A stretch of DNA of 64,000 nucleotides from Lepisosteus oculatus (GCF_040954835.1 NC_090698.1:50044284-50108283), one strand, 5' to 3'. Positions 1 to 15,359 are shown, counted from the stretch's first letter. Program-made: numbers and translations. Notes: generated by a model not told the origin, from the letters alone.

Positions 1-2499
1 AAAGACATGGTCTCTGAACATGTCAGCACGCATGGACTTCCCTGCCTCAGAGCAGTCCTGGCATCAGTCCTATAATGTCCGGGGACCATGTGTGTGCTTT
101 GGAAAAGATTGTGAAGATGCACTGTTCGGAGCCAATGTCGTAATTCTTGGCCTTCCACTTTGTGGCACGTCACATGTTTGTCACACTTGCTTTCCAGCAT
201 TTCCCAAGACTATAAACAGTTTCTTCCAGACCTGAGATTTGTGTGAAGTATGAAAATACAGTATTTGATTTTCTGAGTGTCTGACACCATCACACATCTC
301 AGTGATAGAGATGAGCCCAATCTTTGCTTATTTGCACACATTTGGTGTTTCTGATAAATGAACAAAAGTCAAGCTGGAAGATCCCCATCAGAAGAGTGCC
401 TTGCTCTTGAGTGCTAAACACAAAGTCAGATAAGTAATCACCTTATCAACACATCTCAACTATTATATATAATACTTTATAACACAATTTGTAGCAATGA
501 AACAAACTTTTGCTGGAGTGTACCAGATATAGCACATTTCCTACAAAGTTAATCAATAACTGTGGATCTCTGCTTAACCAACTCCTTAATGACTGCTTTA
601 AAAATACAAAAGAACACCAAGTGATTCCACCAATGCAGAAATATTTTCAGTATAAGTACACCTGCTTTAAGTTGGTAGGAATAGATCCAATATTTCTTAA
701 ATCACGAATATTGGTCAAGTAAAAACCCTTCTCTCACTATTTAAAGCCTGCCAAGAACAAAGTGTACAGTATGTAAAGGAAAGTTGAATTGTATTTTTAT
801 TAAATGCTTTAAGGAATAATACAGGTGAATACAAAAATGCTTTAATTAAATGGAATATTGTATATTATATAACATGATATATATATAACCAATTTTCATA
901 TACATCCTTTTACAGGCTTTTTTTCCCCAAAACTTTTACAAAACGTTCAGAAGACAGAAGTTAAACAGTACATTTTAAAATTCACTTTTTCAAAGTCTGT
1001 CTTTCTAGGCTTATGTTTAGGAATTTAAAAATGAAAACAAACAGTACTTTAATAATATTTCCATAAGAATTCATCTTGACTTTGAAAGCAACAAAGCTTT
1101 GCTGGAACATTTCTTTCTGGCATCTCCTTTCCATGTCAATTAGTCTGACAGTATTTCTGAAGCCTACCGAAAGAGAAATGACTTCTGGAAATAAAAATAG
1201 CACTAACATTAAAAAAGGAAATGTCTTAATGTTTCAGACTGTACAGAGGCATTCGATGCTTTTATGATGGTAGTTAAAAAGGAAGGAGCTGTACTTTAAG
1301 TACCAGACTTGCTTATCTACACAGTCACTTCATCAAATCTGGGAATGGATGCTTTTGGGAAACTGGTTAACTGTTTGAAACGAAGCCCAGTGTAATACTC
1401 TATCACATTAAAAGGGAATAGTTACCTTACTATGAAAAAATGAATCACCACTAATACACAGTCTGGAAAATCATTTAGTATTTGAATCGCCACTTGTATA
1501 GCAGTGTTTGTAATCCCGGTCCAAACTTTTTAAAGCCATTTAAAAAGTTTGTTTCCATAGAGGATATGGGATGGTAAAAAAATAGCAATATAAAAACTAG
1601 TATTTGAATTTAACGTGCTTTGATATTCTTCTGTATAAAATATTTAAAGAATGTTTATTTTAACGAGCAAGGTCATTTTTTTATTCCTAAAAAATCATTG
1701 CAATGTCAAATCCTCCAACATTATGACATTGTGTATACTTGCATATGTATTTTTAAGTTTATTGAATTGGTTAAATTAGTGCTTCTAATTTGTACATGAC
1801 CTGTACCTCTCTTGTTTCAAACTACTAAACCTCAAGAGTCTACTATTTTCCTTTCATTAAAAAATACTAAAATATCATAACTGTGAAGTATCTGGCAAAT
1901 GAAAGATTTGGACAGGTGGATAAAGAATAAGTGCTCTAGTGACTTACAATACTGGTGGCTAACTAATGCATGTGTAAAATAAAGCAGCAATGGAGATTGG
2001 GGATGTATTAAAAGAGGAAATGAAATAATGGAGTGTTTTAAGAACTTAATGATCTTAAACCACAGATTCTGTACTCTCTGCCTTAAGAATCAGTTGGATA
2101 AAGTACCACTGTCATTTTGATATGGTCTAATACATCAAACATTGATTTTGTGCTTCTGTCCTCACATTTAATATGTAACATCTTGCATAAACAGTTCTGG
2201 AAATACAGCTCGAGATCTCTTAAGAGACTGCAGGATACGCCGTTTCAGTCCCGTACAGTAAGGTAGAAATGTTGACCCCACAGCAGAAATTTATTTTGGT
2301 TTCAGTTTAATAACCCCATATTCATATACCCAACTCCTATGACAGCCAAAGGAGACATTCCCAGATTTCATGCAGTGCTGGATTTGTCGATGTCGGCCTT
2401 CTGTGAAAGATAAATGCTATGGTATGGGAAGCGTTCCACATTAATAGGACATTTGTCGTGAGTCTGAACTGAAGGTTACATACATCTGGGGTTTACTGA
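1..2499. other. Non-coding stretch, probable intron
   Basis: No exon-like reading frame, RNA gene or clear repeat is recognised. Open frames are short (75 codons or fewer), on both strands, and match nothing known to me. If the candidate ROR2 first exon at 19,645-19,738 (minus) is right, this lies in its first intron. Confidence 0.5.
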
Positions 2500-3022
2500 T
2501 CACTTTATATATATTCCTTACTCAACTCAAAGGGCTTTACAGGTAATGGGGACCCATGTGCAGCCCCCACCTGGATGTTGTAACAGTTGTAACAGTCCAT
2601 AGTGCGCCAGAACACTCACCACACATAAGCTATCAGTAGGGAGGAAAACAGAAGCCAATTCATAAATGGAAATTATTTAGAGGCCATGATTAGTAAAGGC
2701 CAGAGAGGAAATTCTGGCCAGGACACCAGGGTAACACCCCAACACTTTTTGAGAAAAATGCCCTGGGATTTTTAATGATCACAGACAGTCAGGACGTCGG
2801 CTTTATGTCTCATCTAAAGGACAGCGCCTTTTATAGAATAGTGTCCTCGTCACAATACTGGAGCATTAGGACCCACACAGAACACTGAGTGAGCAATCCT
2901 TACTGGTACCAATAACACCTTTCCAGCAGCAACCTTAGCTTTCCCAGGAGGTCACCCATCCAGCGACTGCTTAACTTCAGTGGGTTGCCAGTTGTGAGTT
3001 ACAGGGTGATATAACTGCTGGT
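2500..3022 (-). repeat. 5S-headed SINE (SINE3/Deu type), diverged copy
   Basis: Read on the minus strand, the element starts near 3,022 with CAGCAGTTATATCACCCTG and continues into a 5S-rRNA-like stretch (CTGGATGGGTGACCTCCTGG). The core has GATGAGACATAAAGCCGA-like and CCCAGGGCATTTTT-like segments, and the 3' end has a TTACCTGTAAAGCCCTTTGA tail. The same order is seen in the better copies at 29,849 and 43,049. This copy carries many substitutions and small indels, so it is old. The 3' limit near 2,500 is approximate. Confidence 0.85.
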
Positions 3023-6000
3023 TTTATCTAAGACTTTGGGCTCCCGAATGTCAAATGTAAGTCACATCTTCTCATATGCTTCAGTAAATATGCTCCCAAA
3101 TGTCTGGAGAGCCATTTATGTCAAGGCTCATTCTACAGCCCTTTCAGCATACTCCAGAAGGAACATTCTGGTTGAACTGGTGGCAAAATCTCAAAACACA
3201 CCAGCATCGCCATTTAGGGAAGGCAAGGCTTGCAGTTGCCTCTCATTTATTCATTTCACTTCATAATTCTTTACAAACAAGACATGTTGAAAATGCTAAT
3301 AGTTGGAGCCGCCTTCAGACTGATTTTTTTCTGGGCCCACAGTCTACCACTTCACAGGCATTTTCACAGGAAGTTTATTAGTTCACTCGAGTTCACAAAG
3401 CAATCCTAAGTTTACTTTTAGGATGTGGTTTTTTATCTTCACCCTGGTATGTTAAGCACATTTAAAAAAACAGGGATATTGGTCATAACATAATTTGTTG
3501 CAAATTCGTGCAAGTTGCTAATAAAACCAACTGCTTTTTCCAGCACATGGTTTCCAAGCTATAATGCAATATCTCATTTATTTGAACCACATGAAAGAAA
3601 GATCAAAAGTAAATTCTCAAACCTATCTGATATTTCTACAGCACTAACGCTTGTCACCCAAAAAGTGGGTGACACATCTAAAAATAGGTCAGGGTGAGGT
3701 GATTTTTATCAAGTACAGTTGTAACGGCTTACCACCTTCAGGGAGAAGGTTCAGACAATCAGTAGAAATAACATTTATCTGTTGCATTATTTTGTGCCTC
3801 CTGTGGAGATGCGCAGGTTATATTTTTAAGTTTACTTTAAAAATAAACTTCAAAGAAGATGAATGCAGTTTCAAGTCTGATGACATTATTTATTAGCGAT
3901 GGAGTCAAATATTCATCCAAGTCAATGTGAACTGTAATCACACTGTTTACCGAGAAGTGATTAAATGAGTACAAAAAGAGCAGATGGTGGCAGCAGTCTA
4001 AATCAGAAGATGGTTGTGTTATTGCATCTTTTAGAAGTGCTTTAGTCTGCCTCCATGCAGAGTTTCCTTCTTTCTTCACCAATATGTGGAAGCCACCTTT
4101 CAAGTCTGCATTAGTTCAAGGTGCGACAGAAATCCAATATTCTGTCCTGTACAGCACTCTCAATATTTAGTAAGTTTTGCCATCTTCACCACCAACATAA
4201 GACAAATAATTTTGATGAAAATAAAAATACACCGTCCATTTTATTAGTAACTAACCACTAACACACTCTCTAACAAAAGTTAGCCAGACCATAATGAAAA
4301 TAATTTCCATTAATTTCCAAGCCACAGTGTCCAACTGTTTAATCATTTACATTTATTACACAGGTACAGTTAGTCAAAAGATCCAACAGAGTGACAGATA
4401 AACATAAGTGTTGGGGAGATAAACTCAATGAAAAGTCATAATTAAGCCAAATGATGTGGAGATTCAACTTTAAAGATTCGATCCAACTTACTCAAGGCAG
4501 TGGCGAGGTAAATATAGTAGTAGTTGCACTAGAGGTAAGGTACCTTTAGTATTTTTAATATTTTTGATGTCTTGCATAAAAACTAACTTTGTAAGCTGCT
4601 AATTTTACTATGTTACTGCATAATTCCATGTGTACCAGCAGGCACATCCAACCCTTTTCTGCTTTGGAAACAGCAAGAAGACTTCAATCAAATAAAAAAA
4701 ATCAAGATGAATGATATATGAACCGCCAACATGAGGTATTCGTAGTAGTCCATTGCATTTTTACCTATCTAGTCTATTTTTGGTGTTCCTCATTATAAAC
4801 ATCATTTACTCCTCTAGATGCATCCACAATGCTGAAAGACCACTTTTATGTAGCTTTTCTGCACTATGCTTCAGAATATAGATCAATCAGATTTAACTTT
4901 CAATACATAATAAAAAAGAAAAAATAAGCTGCCCCTGATCTGTTCTAGTGGGTTACATTAAAAAGACTTTTTATATGAAACCCAGTCTCTGAATAATAAT
5001 CTTCATATTTCCACAGGGCCTACAATCACAGGTTGCGAGCAGGCCACAATGGTCTTGAAGTGACTGAGGTCAGGATTTAATACATTCTTTTGTGTCACAT
5101 GATAGAAAAAGGTCACCAGGGACCTCATTACTTCTGTCTCTTTTACACATGTTTAAGAGCTACAGTGACTCCAGTTAATAAATGCATAGACTCACAGACT
5201 TGGAGGAGACTTCTTCGTTTATATTAAAGCTGCTTAACAAAATTACTGGTAAATTAATTCATACCATGTAAATGTGGTTCTAGAGAGTGGCTTACTTTAA
5301 CTTAGACAATCTCCTGGAATGGTCTCAAGATGACAAATTGCATTGAGGGGTAGAGTTACTGATTTTGTTTTCTTAAGTTCCCAAGAAATTATGTAACAAA
5401 GAAGAGAAACTGTATGAACAAAATCCATTACAGTGGCAGAAGCCTTGAAGCTCTTATCTCCTGTTTGTATCAGCCCCGACATTTGAGTTGAAACAAACAC
5501 ATGTAGCTACAAAAACGTCAAACTGAAATGAAAGCATTGGAAATGATGCGTGAAATTCTGGGCCCTGCTTGCGTTTGCTTAAAACATACAAGTAAAGAGG
5601 ATTAGGATGTTTACTGTGTGCACGCAGGATTGAATGAAATACTACTAATCTTTTCCAGTGTGCAGTCCTTGCGCATAGTAGCTATCATCTGCAGGCCATT
5701 AATAGGCAGGGCTGGAATTCAGTAATTGTAGTCCTCATGGCATCCTGATGTAACCTGAGCAATGCTCATAGGAAGCTTCAGCTAACAACACCAGTTATCC
5801 AGACAGTTAAGACAGCCCTTATTAACTGCATTCCAATAACGTATAGCAAAAAGCTGCATTTTAATTGTGGGAATTTGGCAGCAAACAGAGGGAAATGCTC
5901 ACAGTGCTGCTCAATAGCAAATGCACAACTTAATTGCAGATTTTAATCATAGAAGGAAACAAACAATCTTGACATCAGAAAAAAAATATATTGTCCATAA

Positions 6001-9000
6001 TATGGGGTACTATAAGTTTTATAGTTAAGATAATTAAATGCAGATGTGATAAACTAGAGCACTGCAACAAGTGAAGGGATTATTTCTTATTTACGTGATG
6101 GTTTCAACAACTTTGCCTAAACCTAGTGTACTTCAAATGTTGAAAAAAGTTGTTGTAATCATCCTCGACACTCAACTCAGAAATATCCCCTTCCAATGGA
6201 CAAAAAGCAATGCTGAGGAACAGAAAATACTGGAGAGCAGGGATGTTTCACAACAGCATATCTTGTGATGTGTAAAGACAGTGACGCACATGGGGGGATT
6301 AATGATACATATGAATGCCAGCTGTAACAAGCACCCTATTCCAGTAAGGGACTGGTCAAACACACAAAATGACTGAGGCAGATCTCTCCCTGTGTCAGAA
6401 AGACCCCAAATATGTACGTATGAATTTGTTCAACAGGAAAACTGGAGCTCACTCTCTAATCCTCAGTCCTTCATAAGCAACAATCAGCTTTTAAATGAGA
6501 TTTGAATTTTCCTCCCAAATTGAAGGGTTCAACCACATATAACCATGAAACCTTTTCAAAACTTCAAAGCAAGTTCAAAGCTACACATTCAATAAGTGGT
6601 TACATATAGACATGAAGAATAAAATGAAGCATAACATTAAATTAAGATTTAATGATGTCCTAAATAGATTGTCTGGATTCAGCCTTAGTGGTGTTCTGAA
6701 AACACTTTCTGGTACACAACCACTGCATAATAGAGATCCACCATGTCAGGCATGAGAAACTAATGATTTATTGAAACAAAGAAACCATTGTAATTAGGCA
6801 CAGTCACTTCTACAGCTGTATCTGTGTAATCAGTACTTTATCACGTTAGTTTTGTTTTCTTTCATTTTTTAATGGCTCACTTGTTAAACTGTAATCTGCC
6901 ACCAGCTTAGTAGCCCCTCATTTTAAGGGTAGCTTGCAGCTGGTAATTTTATCCAAATGGCTGGGTTAAAACAACACAGCCTAACTTATAAATAGGGGCC
7001 CTGTTCTTTGAACGTTCTACCTTCACAAAGCTAAAAGACAAAAGACTTAATGGTGCAAGAAAAGTATGGAGAAAATGAATGTCTTGCAGCACGTACTTAC
7101 ATTTCACTGATGTTAACTTTTGACATTTAACTGATGTAAGACTACCATTGATTAAGAAAACGCTAGTGAAAAAAACATGATTCAAAGAGCTTCATCGGAG
7201 AACACATTTTTACTTTCACCAGCAGTTAACACCTCACAATGTAACTCTATTACTGAAGAGTAAATTATTTACACATACATATTTTAATATTGTATATTCA
7301 TGACAATATAGCACAGGAGACTAGGAAGGAGTCCTCAAAACATCTAAGACCTATGCTATTCTGAATGATATATAGACTTCTACCACACAAATTTCATCAC
7401 ATTCCACATTCCTAATGTTTTGACTGCCACCTCCATAGTTCCTCAACAGGAGAGAACTTATGCCAAAGCTTGTAGTTATGGTCTTAGTTTACACCTGAAA
7501 ATTCATACTGCACTGTGAAGTAAAAAGGCCACAACTCAAACTGAAACGTTAAAGAGTCACAGACAGGAGCAAAATTAAGATTCTCCTAAATGCACACAAA
7601 CCCGCTTTCCTTTCCTATGAATCACACCTCCTGAGTGAGCAACAGAATTAAAAATGATCCTCTAACACTGTCGAGAACTTCGCATGGTGCAACAGAATTT
7701 CCTAGCTTTTGAGTATATTTCATGCAAATTCTTCTCCTCCCAAAAATATAACCCAATCCAAGGAGTAAGAGCAAAAAAAGCTGTGTGGTTTCACGTTTGT
7801 TTTTAATTAAATTAAAGACGGAAACAAAAAAGCCTAAGGCCGATGGTAAAAAAAAAACAAGGTTACACAGTTATGGAAATATGCATTATCAAACATGAGG
7901 TGATATTCCGTGACCATTGAAAAGAAAGATTAAAAACAGACCCTCACACTCTAACAGTTTATTATAAGACTAAAGACCCCAGGACTTTGGGTAGAAATAT
8001 TTAAATAAGCACCTCAGCATATTGGGAATGAAAGCCTACCATTGATTCACCATGGTTTTTCAGAAGAGGTTTAAAGTTTTAAAGAGATATGAGTGGGGTT
8101 CTGAGTCAGTGTGTAAGGGAAAACATCCTCCTATGTAGCAAAGGAAGGGCTGAAATCAGAAAAGGAAATTTTCTTAATTTAATGTAAGAGAAAAGAACAT
8201 TAGCTCTGTTGAAAAACACAGCAATCACAGCCAACAGCATTTTGGAACATTAAAAACTCACCACATAAATCAGCAGCAAGACTCCCACTGCAGTTGTTGA
8301 AGATGACAACCTTACAGTTTAAGCTCATGTGAATGATTTCAGTTTTGAAGATATTGAAGAATATCCTACATTCTGCTAACCTTTCTCCTCAAAGATTCCC
8401 CTTCATAGCTGAGGACCTTCATAAAGTCAACAGTTTACTGAGGAATCCAGACAATGTAATCTTTTATTTTTTCACTTGAGAAACCACATTCAGCAGTCTT
8501 GATTCTCATACCTACACGATATTTTTCAAGAGGAACACATATAAAAGAGAGATCACTGCTGATCTGTTCTTTTCTCTCCCACCATGGCATCATTAATGCC
8601 AAGAATTTCTAAGGAACTGGGAGCCATCGTTTCGATCTCTCAACAAGAGATGCGCGTTTCAGACTTTCTGCATTAGAACTTTAAAGTGACAAAGGCCTTT
8701 GGAAGTTTCCTTTGAAATTTAATAGTCTATCTTCTACAGAAATCTGCATGTTGTACAAGTCACTTGTCTTTCTCAAAAATGAGCAGGAATTTCATGAGTT
8801 ATTTCCAAATGTAAAATTTTTGTTTACTAAAAATACTACAAAGTCAGAGACCAAAGTAACCCGAGTTGTATTCTACAAAATACCATCAGGTCTGGTTTAG
8901 ACATTATATGCTATCAAACCACTAAGATATCAACTTAAAAGTATTATCACAAGAATCTGTTTAGTGAAAGATTTTACCAACCCAATGGCCTAAAATGTTA

Positions 9001-12000
9001 TTCAAATACAGAAATGTAACAACTGATAGAGAAAACAAGAAGTGAAGAACTTTAAGTTGTTAATTCCACAGAGCGTAAATGTTTAGAAAACAAGCAGACC
9101 AGGACAGTCTTCCAAGGAAATACTACAAGATAGTTTGCAATCACTTAATATGTTGACAAGAGAAACAAAAAACATTTGGATGACCACTTTTTTGTTAGAC
9201 ATTTTCATACACAAGTCACAATGTAAAGAGACTTTAGTGATCCGTAACAGGATAAACACAGACAGGGGCAATTTGGAGACATCCACTCACCTGGCCAGGA
9301 TGTCACTGGAAGGTATAAGGAAATCAAAGCTCATGCAGACAAACTCACGCAAACTCAGGAAGAGTGTGAAGAAGTCGGAAGAAAGAAATACTTATTTCAT
9401 TAAATGTGCTTACATTTTCGTTCAACGAATGGTCGCTACCACATGCCATGGCAACCTGGTGCACAGAGAGACCAAACGTGTTTGAGAAAAGAGTTTTGAA
9501 GCTTTGGAATTGGTTAAATGTGTTGAACTTTGGGCCTGGTTAAAAAAAAATCACTGAACCTTGGTTTCACCATGAAATACGTTTTGGGCCCTTGTATGCG
9601 TGTTTCTGACAAACATTCCCATGCAAGGCCAAGTGAACTCGGTGAATCAGACAACTTCATTCATCGCTGTTAAGTATGGCTTCTATCGCAATGAACATAA
9701 AAGAGCCACAGCACCTCTCTCCCAGACTGTCAGCTGTGTTTACTGGAGGGAGTTGGTTACCATCACACACCTTTGTTATGCATAAGCTTTTGTAAGTAAA
9801 TCGTTCACGCAAGGTGAAGGAGTAAGAGAACACAGTACAACCATACAGTCCTCCTAGTAATAAGCATATCACATTTTTGTCAACTACAATTACACAGTGC
9901 ATCTATGAAAAATGTTCAGTCAAATATATACTACATGTAAAACAGCTTAAACACACCATTACATACCAGTAAATCAGCACTCGTTGCAACAAACTCCTAA
10001 AAAGGCACCATTCCAGTGAAGTCTTTTTATCGCAAGTATACACAAATTAAGTATTTCATGCAACAACTTCAATCAAGAAATCAAAATCAAATGCATACTT
10101 TTTTTAGGCGTCAACATGTGGCCCTGCCAAGTTTACGGACTACAGCTAATTGAGTTTAAGTATGCAATCATTACAATTGCTGAACATTTTTCTGGCAGTG
10201 CGTAATTACTGAAGGGGCCCTGATGTGACTCTGCAAACACTGTTTTTACAAATCTGATGGAACCTCATCAGGACCTCTCCTGCCTCACTGCTTGTTTCTG
10301 AGTAAATACCATCAACACTTTTTAGACTGCTTTCAAATCGGAAATGCCTTTTCTTTTTAAATCTGTAACATATTCCACATTTTCTTCGGACATTGCAGGG
10401 TTAGCTGACATTTATAAAGTAAAGGTACAAGATGTTTACTAGAAAGCACATATAGCACTGAGTTTGCAGACTGGCAATGACAAAATTCAAGATGCTCTTG
10501 TCCAGCAGTGGGCAAAGCAGAAGGATGAACACTAGGTGCCTCTAGAGTACAGAATGTGCATTCTGCCAGTCCCAGGATCCGGTATCTCCCATGGCAGGAA
10601 GTACTGGTTTCATGGTCAAACGCTGCCTGTTCCAGATCTTTGCAAGAATCCATTTCTGAGGACAACAACGAAGATCTCAGAGGTGAATACTACCTCTCTG
10701 ACAAAGCACAGGTCTTAAAGGCTCAAACACATCTTATGGTTTTGCTTTTATAGATTTATGCATATCTTATAATTTACTTTGGCTTAAAATGAAAGGTTTT
10801 GCTAATATTGTACAATATAACTGCATGCTGCTTATGGTTATACATTTAGACACACATTAAACTCGAGAGACAGAGGCAGATTATCCAGACAACAATTTTA
10901 CCATAGGTGCTTCAAATCCTCCTGTATAAGCCTACCAAAGGTCAGTTTGCTTAATTATTTCCCACAGCCCATCAAAGACAAGGGCATTTTGATCCTTTCA
11001 TCTTGAAATATTTTTGTGGAGTCAATAAAGAAGGGAAGAAGAAAGTAGCAGAGCTATGTACAGCAAGTCACATTATGAATACTCCTAAGCAATTTAGTGA
11101 TAAAGTGATCTCTCTCCTGCTTTAGTACACATACTTAAAACCACTCATTACCTGAGAATTAGACAATTTGTCAAATTTGTGTTTTCATTTAAACAAAAAC
11201 ACAAATATAGTGCCACTTATTTTTAATGAGTTCTGCAATTCATAGTGATAATTCATAATTAAATCTGAGCGGGTAAATTTGGAAGATAACCTTCGGATCT
11301 TTTCAGATTTCACTAATTAGTAAAACAGAGTGTGTTGGCTAAACCGATCTTTATCTTCTGTGATCATCGTTTACTAGAGAAAAGATTTTCAGCTTCTTTT
11401 ATAGTGGCAGTTTAGTATTTGCTCCTCGTGCAGATCTGTAGCTTTGGATAAATGGTGCCAGTGACCTTTGACAAATTAGAAATGACTATATTCCAGCTAT
11501 GTGGTATGCCTACCCCTCAATTTAATATTTTTCTAAAGATGGCAGTTTTCAATATCCTTCCCTCTTTTTCTATACAACCGGTGCCATAAATAAGCTTGAG
11601 TACTGCATTCTGAAACTCTCTAAAGAATGATTTTACTTATGTAGTGGCATCTTTTTGCTGCACCAAACTTAAGGCTCAACCTACCTTTCCATGTCAATTT
11701 TGTAAGGTCATCACTGCAATCTTCTTATCATCTGATTACTTAACTTTTCTCCAGAACATTTGAAAAGAAAAGTAGAGCTAGACATTCTCCAAATGTAGAA
11801 TTGGATTGCACGTTATTCAGGTTGTTCTAATTTAAATGTATATGGCCATAACTGTATTACTAATCCAGAAGCTGCTCATGATGCAGGTTGTTAAACAATT
11901 GCTGTCTGGGCCCTAATGCTTTCGCATTATTTGTTTGACAAAGGTACTATCCAATTACAGTTTTCTGGAAGGGATTAGACCGATAGATTTCAGTTTAAGC

Positions 12001-14590
12001 CACAAACCCACAATGGAGTACAATAAAAATTAAAATCTTAAAAAACCTACCATTGGAGAAATAACGAAAATATCTTGCTTTCGAAATTACCAAGCACCAA
12101 AGCATTTCTCTAAACCAATACAGCTGTGTGTGCTTCAAAGAAAAGTTATATATTACAAGAATAAAAAGGAGGGTCCTTACAATAAAAGGTTTCTTATGTT
12201 GCTACATAAAAAACAGAGCAATCCAAGAAAACTTTTGTTTTGTGTTACGGGTTTACTGCAGTTACAGCTTTTACAACACAATAAGATCAAAAATATATTT
12301 GCACTGGGATTTGGGTGGTCTTTAGAAAATGTCAGTCTGCGAATTTAAATGCAGAAAGGTAGTAGATAATATGATTTCTTGTGTCAGGAAACCATAACAG
12401 TCTGGGAATCAGCACAGTGTGTCATCATACAGGCCTTATATGAGCACACTTTGGAAACTATTTGAAACAGATGACACTAGCTGTCAGTCACTAAAAGTGG
12501 GAACACAGCCTCATCTCACTCTATGACAATGCAGACTGAGATATGCACTTACTATAACAGCTGGCACGATTAGGGAAAGTTTTCTAATGACTACTTGCCC
12601 ATACACAAAATAAACTTTTTAAGAGGAAGACTTGTTTCAAATGAGACTCTTTATGCTGTGCTGATACACATAATAATTGACCTAATATGTTTATTGTGCT
12701 TTATCACTTCCTTGTAGTTAACATATTTGATCTCACTATTAATGTATTAATAACCTGGCAATACATTTTAACAACACAGTTTAACAACACAGGCATGTCT
12801 GGACTGAAAGTCTCTTTTCAAGAAAAGTATGTGGTGGAACTTCTGGTTAAGTACCATGTTACCGTCACACATTTCCTTCAGATAACATGGACGCAATCTA
12901 TAGGTTACCAGCATGTTTCTTATACCCCCACAACCCACCAAACAATTTTTTGACAGCTCAACAAATCTTCTCTGACAGAAATCAAACTGATAGGCAAATG
13001 GTTCTGACAGCACATTGCAGAGAAAGTGTTTTCATGAAGGCAACGTTCGTTTTAGATCAGATGTTCTTTTCAAACAGGGGGCTTTAAAAATAACCACCAA
13101 TTCCCATTTTTGCCAAGAAAGGAATGTATAAAAATATGATTAATCAGTTTCAGACATGAATCTCTTCTTTTCAGTCTAAACACTCTTGAATGCCATGTTT
13201 GCATACTTGCAGGGTTTTCTTGTCCAAGAACCTGCCCTCAGCCTGCAGTTCTCCTCTTGAGAAGGGTTGAATTTCGGAGAGAATGGTACGCTGTTTCTTT
13301 CATTCTGTGGATCAATATGTGCTTTGGAAAAACAGTCACTTCTTTGTTTACAGAGATTTCTGGTACTTGAAGTTAGTGCCTTGGATGTTCTTTTTGGCAC
13401 AGAAGAGTCTTGTTTAAATGTTTTTAGACACTGCAGGGTTTTCTAACAAGACTCCTATGTAACTCCCCCTTTCACCTGACCTTTAACTGCCATTTTAAAG
13501 ACCTTAACAGTTTGCTACTACATAATATTTGAAGACTGACTTGAATTTTATCTCGGCAATGAAAACACAGATGGCACATGAGGCCCATGGATCAATTCAG
13601 TGGTACAAAAGGGAATTGATACACTGGCATTATACTGGAGCACACATTTATTTCTCATATTGTAGAAATTTAGGTTTCCCCCCCGAAATTTCTCTCTACG
13701 TACATTGGTAGTAAGAATTAAAGGGATATCTGGACATTCTTATTGAAATACAAATAAGAAATGGGAAAAGCAACGGTTTAAATAAAAATATGATTTAAAA
13801 ATAAATAAATATAAAAAAAGAATTATTTGCTGGCATTCTATTAATGTCATTTAGTTCTTATTAAAACGGTTTCCACTTTCCAGGAACTAATACATACTCC
13901 GGGCATTCTCTTACACAGCTCTGCAATGTATTACACTTTTTTGTGCAGTGAACTCAGAAAGCATGTGTATGCTGGCTATACTCACTTTAATCAGGTTATT
14001 GATCACCCTTGCAAGCATTACACATCCTCAGCCGAGTCTTCCGAGATCAGACAGAAGGTACCAATATACATGTGCAACCTCATACATTTGTGCATTATTC
14101 ATTAAACCATCAGAAGCACTCGTGTTTTTTTTATGTTTGAAGTAAAACACAGATGAAATTTGGAAATTCATAATGTAATAACTATTTTCTGCACAAAGCC
14201 TTTGACATTTTTTTTTTCAATATAGTTCCCTTATGCTCACTGCAGACTGCAGATGTTCACTTAACCGGATCAGTGCAGTGGTATTTTAAATTGTTGTCAT
14301 ACACAAAGAATCCATTACACCAGGCTAACCTTATATTCCAGGTTTAAAGGCACTTATAAATGAAAAGTCAATGAAATTTCAACTGACATAAAACATCGTC
14401 AGTGGAATTGTACAATTCCATGTCTGCACTTGTGTAATGTAACATAATCTAAGTGAACATAAAGGTCATTACACCACACATTCTTTTATAAGAAAGTTTC
14501 CATTTCAAGTATTTAAGGATAAGTTAGAAACTTAAGTGAAATATTATAATTATGTCATCATCAGGCAAGGGAAGAGCAAAGTTCATTACT
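3023..14590. other. Long non-coding stretch, probable intron
   Basis: AT-rich sequence with no recognisable exon, RNA gene or well-preserved repeat. The longest frames (116 codons at 9,135-9,485 plus; 103 codons at 10,357-10,668 minus) have no recognisable domain and look like chance. A splice-donor-like CAG/GTGAGT on the minus strand at 9,290/9,291 is treated under findings. Most likely part of a long intron of the gene whose first exon is proposed at 19.7 kb. Confidence 0.5.
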
Positions 14591-14599
14591 AAGCAGAAT

Positions 14600-15330
14600 T
14601 AACAGGTACTAGAAGGACACCAGCTTGATCAATTTCCAAAGCCCTATAGTGTCTTACCAACTGTACTAATGGAAACAAGAGATGTTCTTCATAAACCACC
14701 AACACAACACCTCCAACAGTCAAGATTGTCACAGTACTCATGGACAAGAATGGCCAATGTAGTGCCCACACACTTAAAAGGTAACAAAAATGAACCCAGT
14801 AGTTACAAACCACTAAATTATATGTAAGGATAGGGTATAAATTATTCAAACTAGAGAATCACCTAAATGAAAATAGAATCTACAAGTCTTTAGAAAAGGT
14901 GGGTCTGAACTAACCTGTTAACAGCTCTTTGAAAACACAGGCGAGCACACAATATAGTGTATTTTGATTTTCATGAGGATTTTATATCAAATTCCTCAAA
15001 AAGATTCATTCTCAAATTATAGGTGGTAGGTATTCAGTGGAATATGCAGGTGTGGTTTGAGAATGAATGTGTACAGGTAAGGCACGAATGCTCAAACTGG
15101 GCTGATGTTCCCCACAGGGCACAAGTGGAAACTGTGGAAGTGCAAGTAAAACTCCAAACTTGGGTATTTCTGTTGCGGAAGTATAGAACAAGCTACCTAA
15201 CCTTGTTGTTAAAACAAACATTTTTTCATGCTGAATGGCTGAATGAGATCATTGATCAATTAACCGACTACTAAATGGGCAAGACTGGCCGTATGGCCTC
15301 CTGTAGTACTTAACCTTTATGTTCAACAAA
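14600..15330 (+). mobile_element. CR1-like LINE remnant: RT fragment and 3' end
   Basis: Decayed non-LTR retrotransposon. The plus strand at about 14,752-14,815 reads ANVVPTHLKGNKNEPSSYKP, matching the reverse-transcriptase block usually written NVVPIYKKGDK..PGNYRP. At about 14,957-15,005 it reads VYFDFHEDFISNSSKR, corresponding to VYLDFQKAFDKVPHKR, with the catalytic-block residues altered. The 3' end at about 15,220-15,310 has ATGGCTGAATGAGATCATTG and AAGACTGGCCGTATGGCCTC. That tail recurs in this window at 20.4, 21.2, 34.3 and 44.1 kb. Stops and frameshifts make it a fossil. Assignment to CR1 rather than L2 is by resemblance only. Confidence 0.75.
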
Positions 15331-15359
15331 GTGCAAGTGATTCTTCCTGACAGAAAGGC

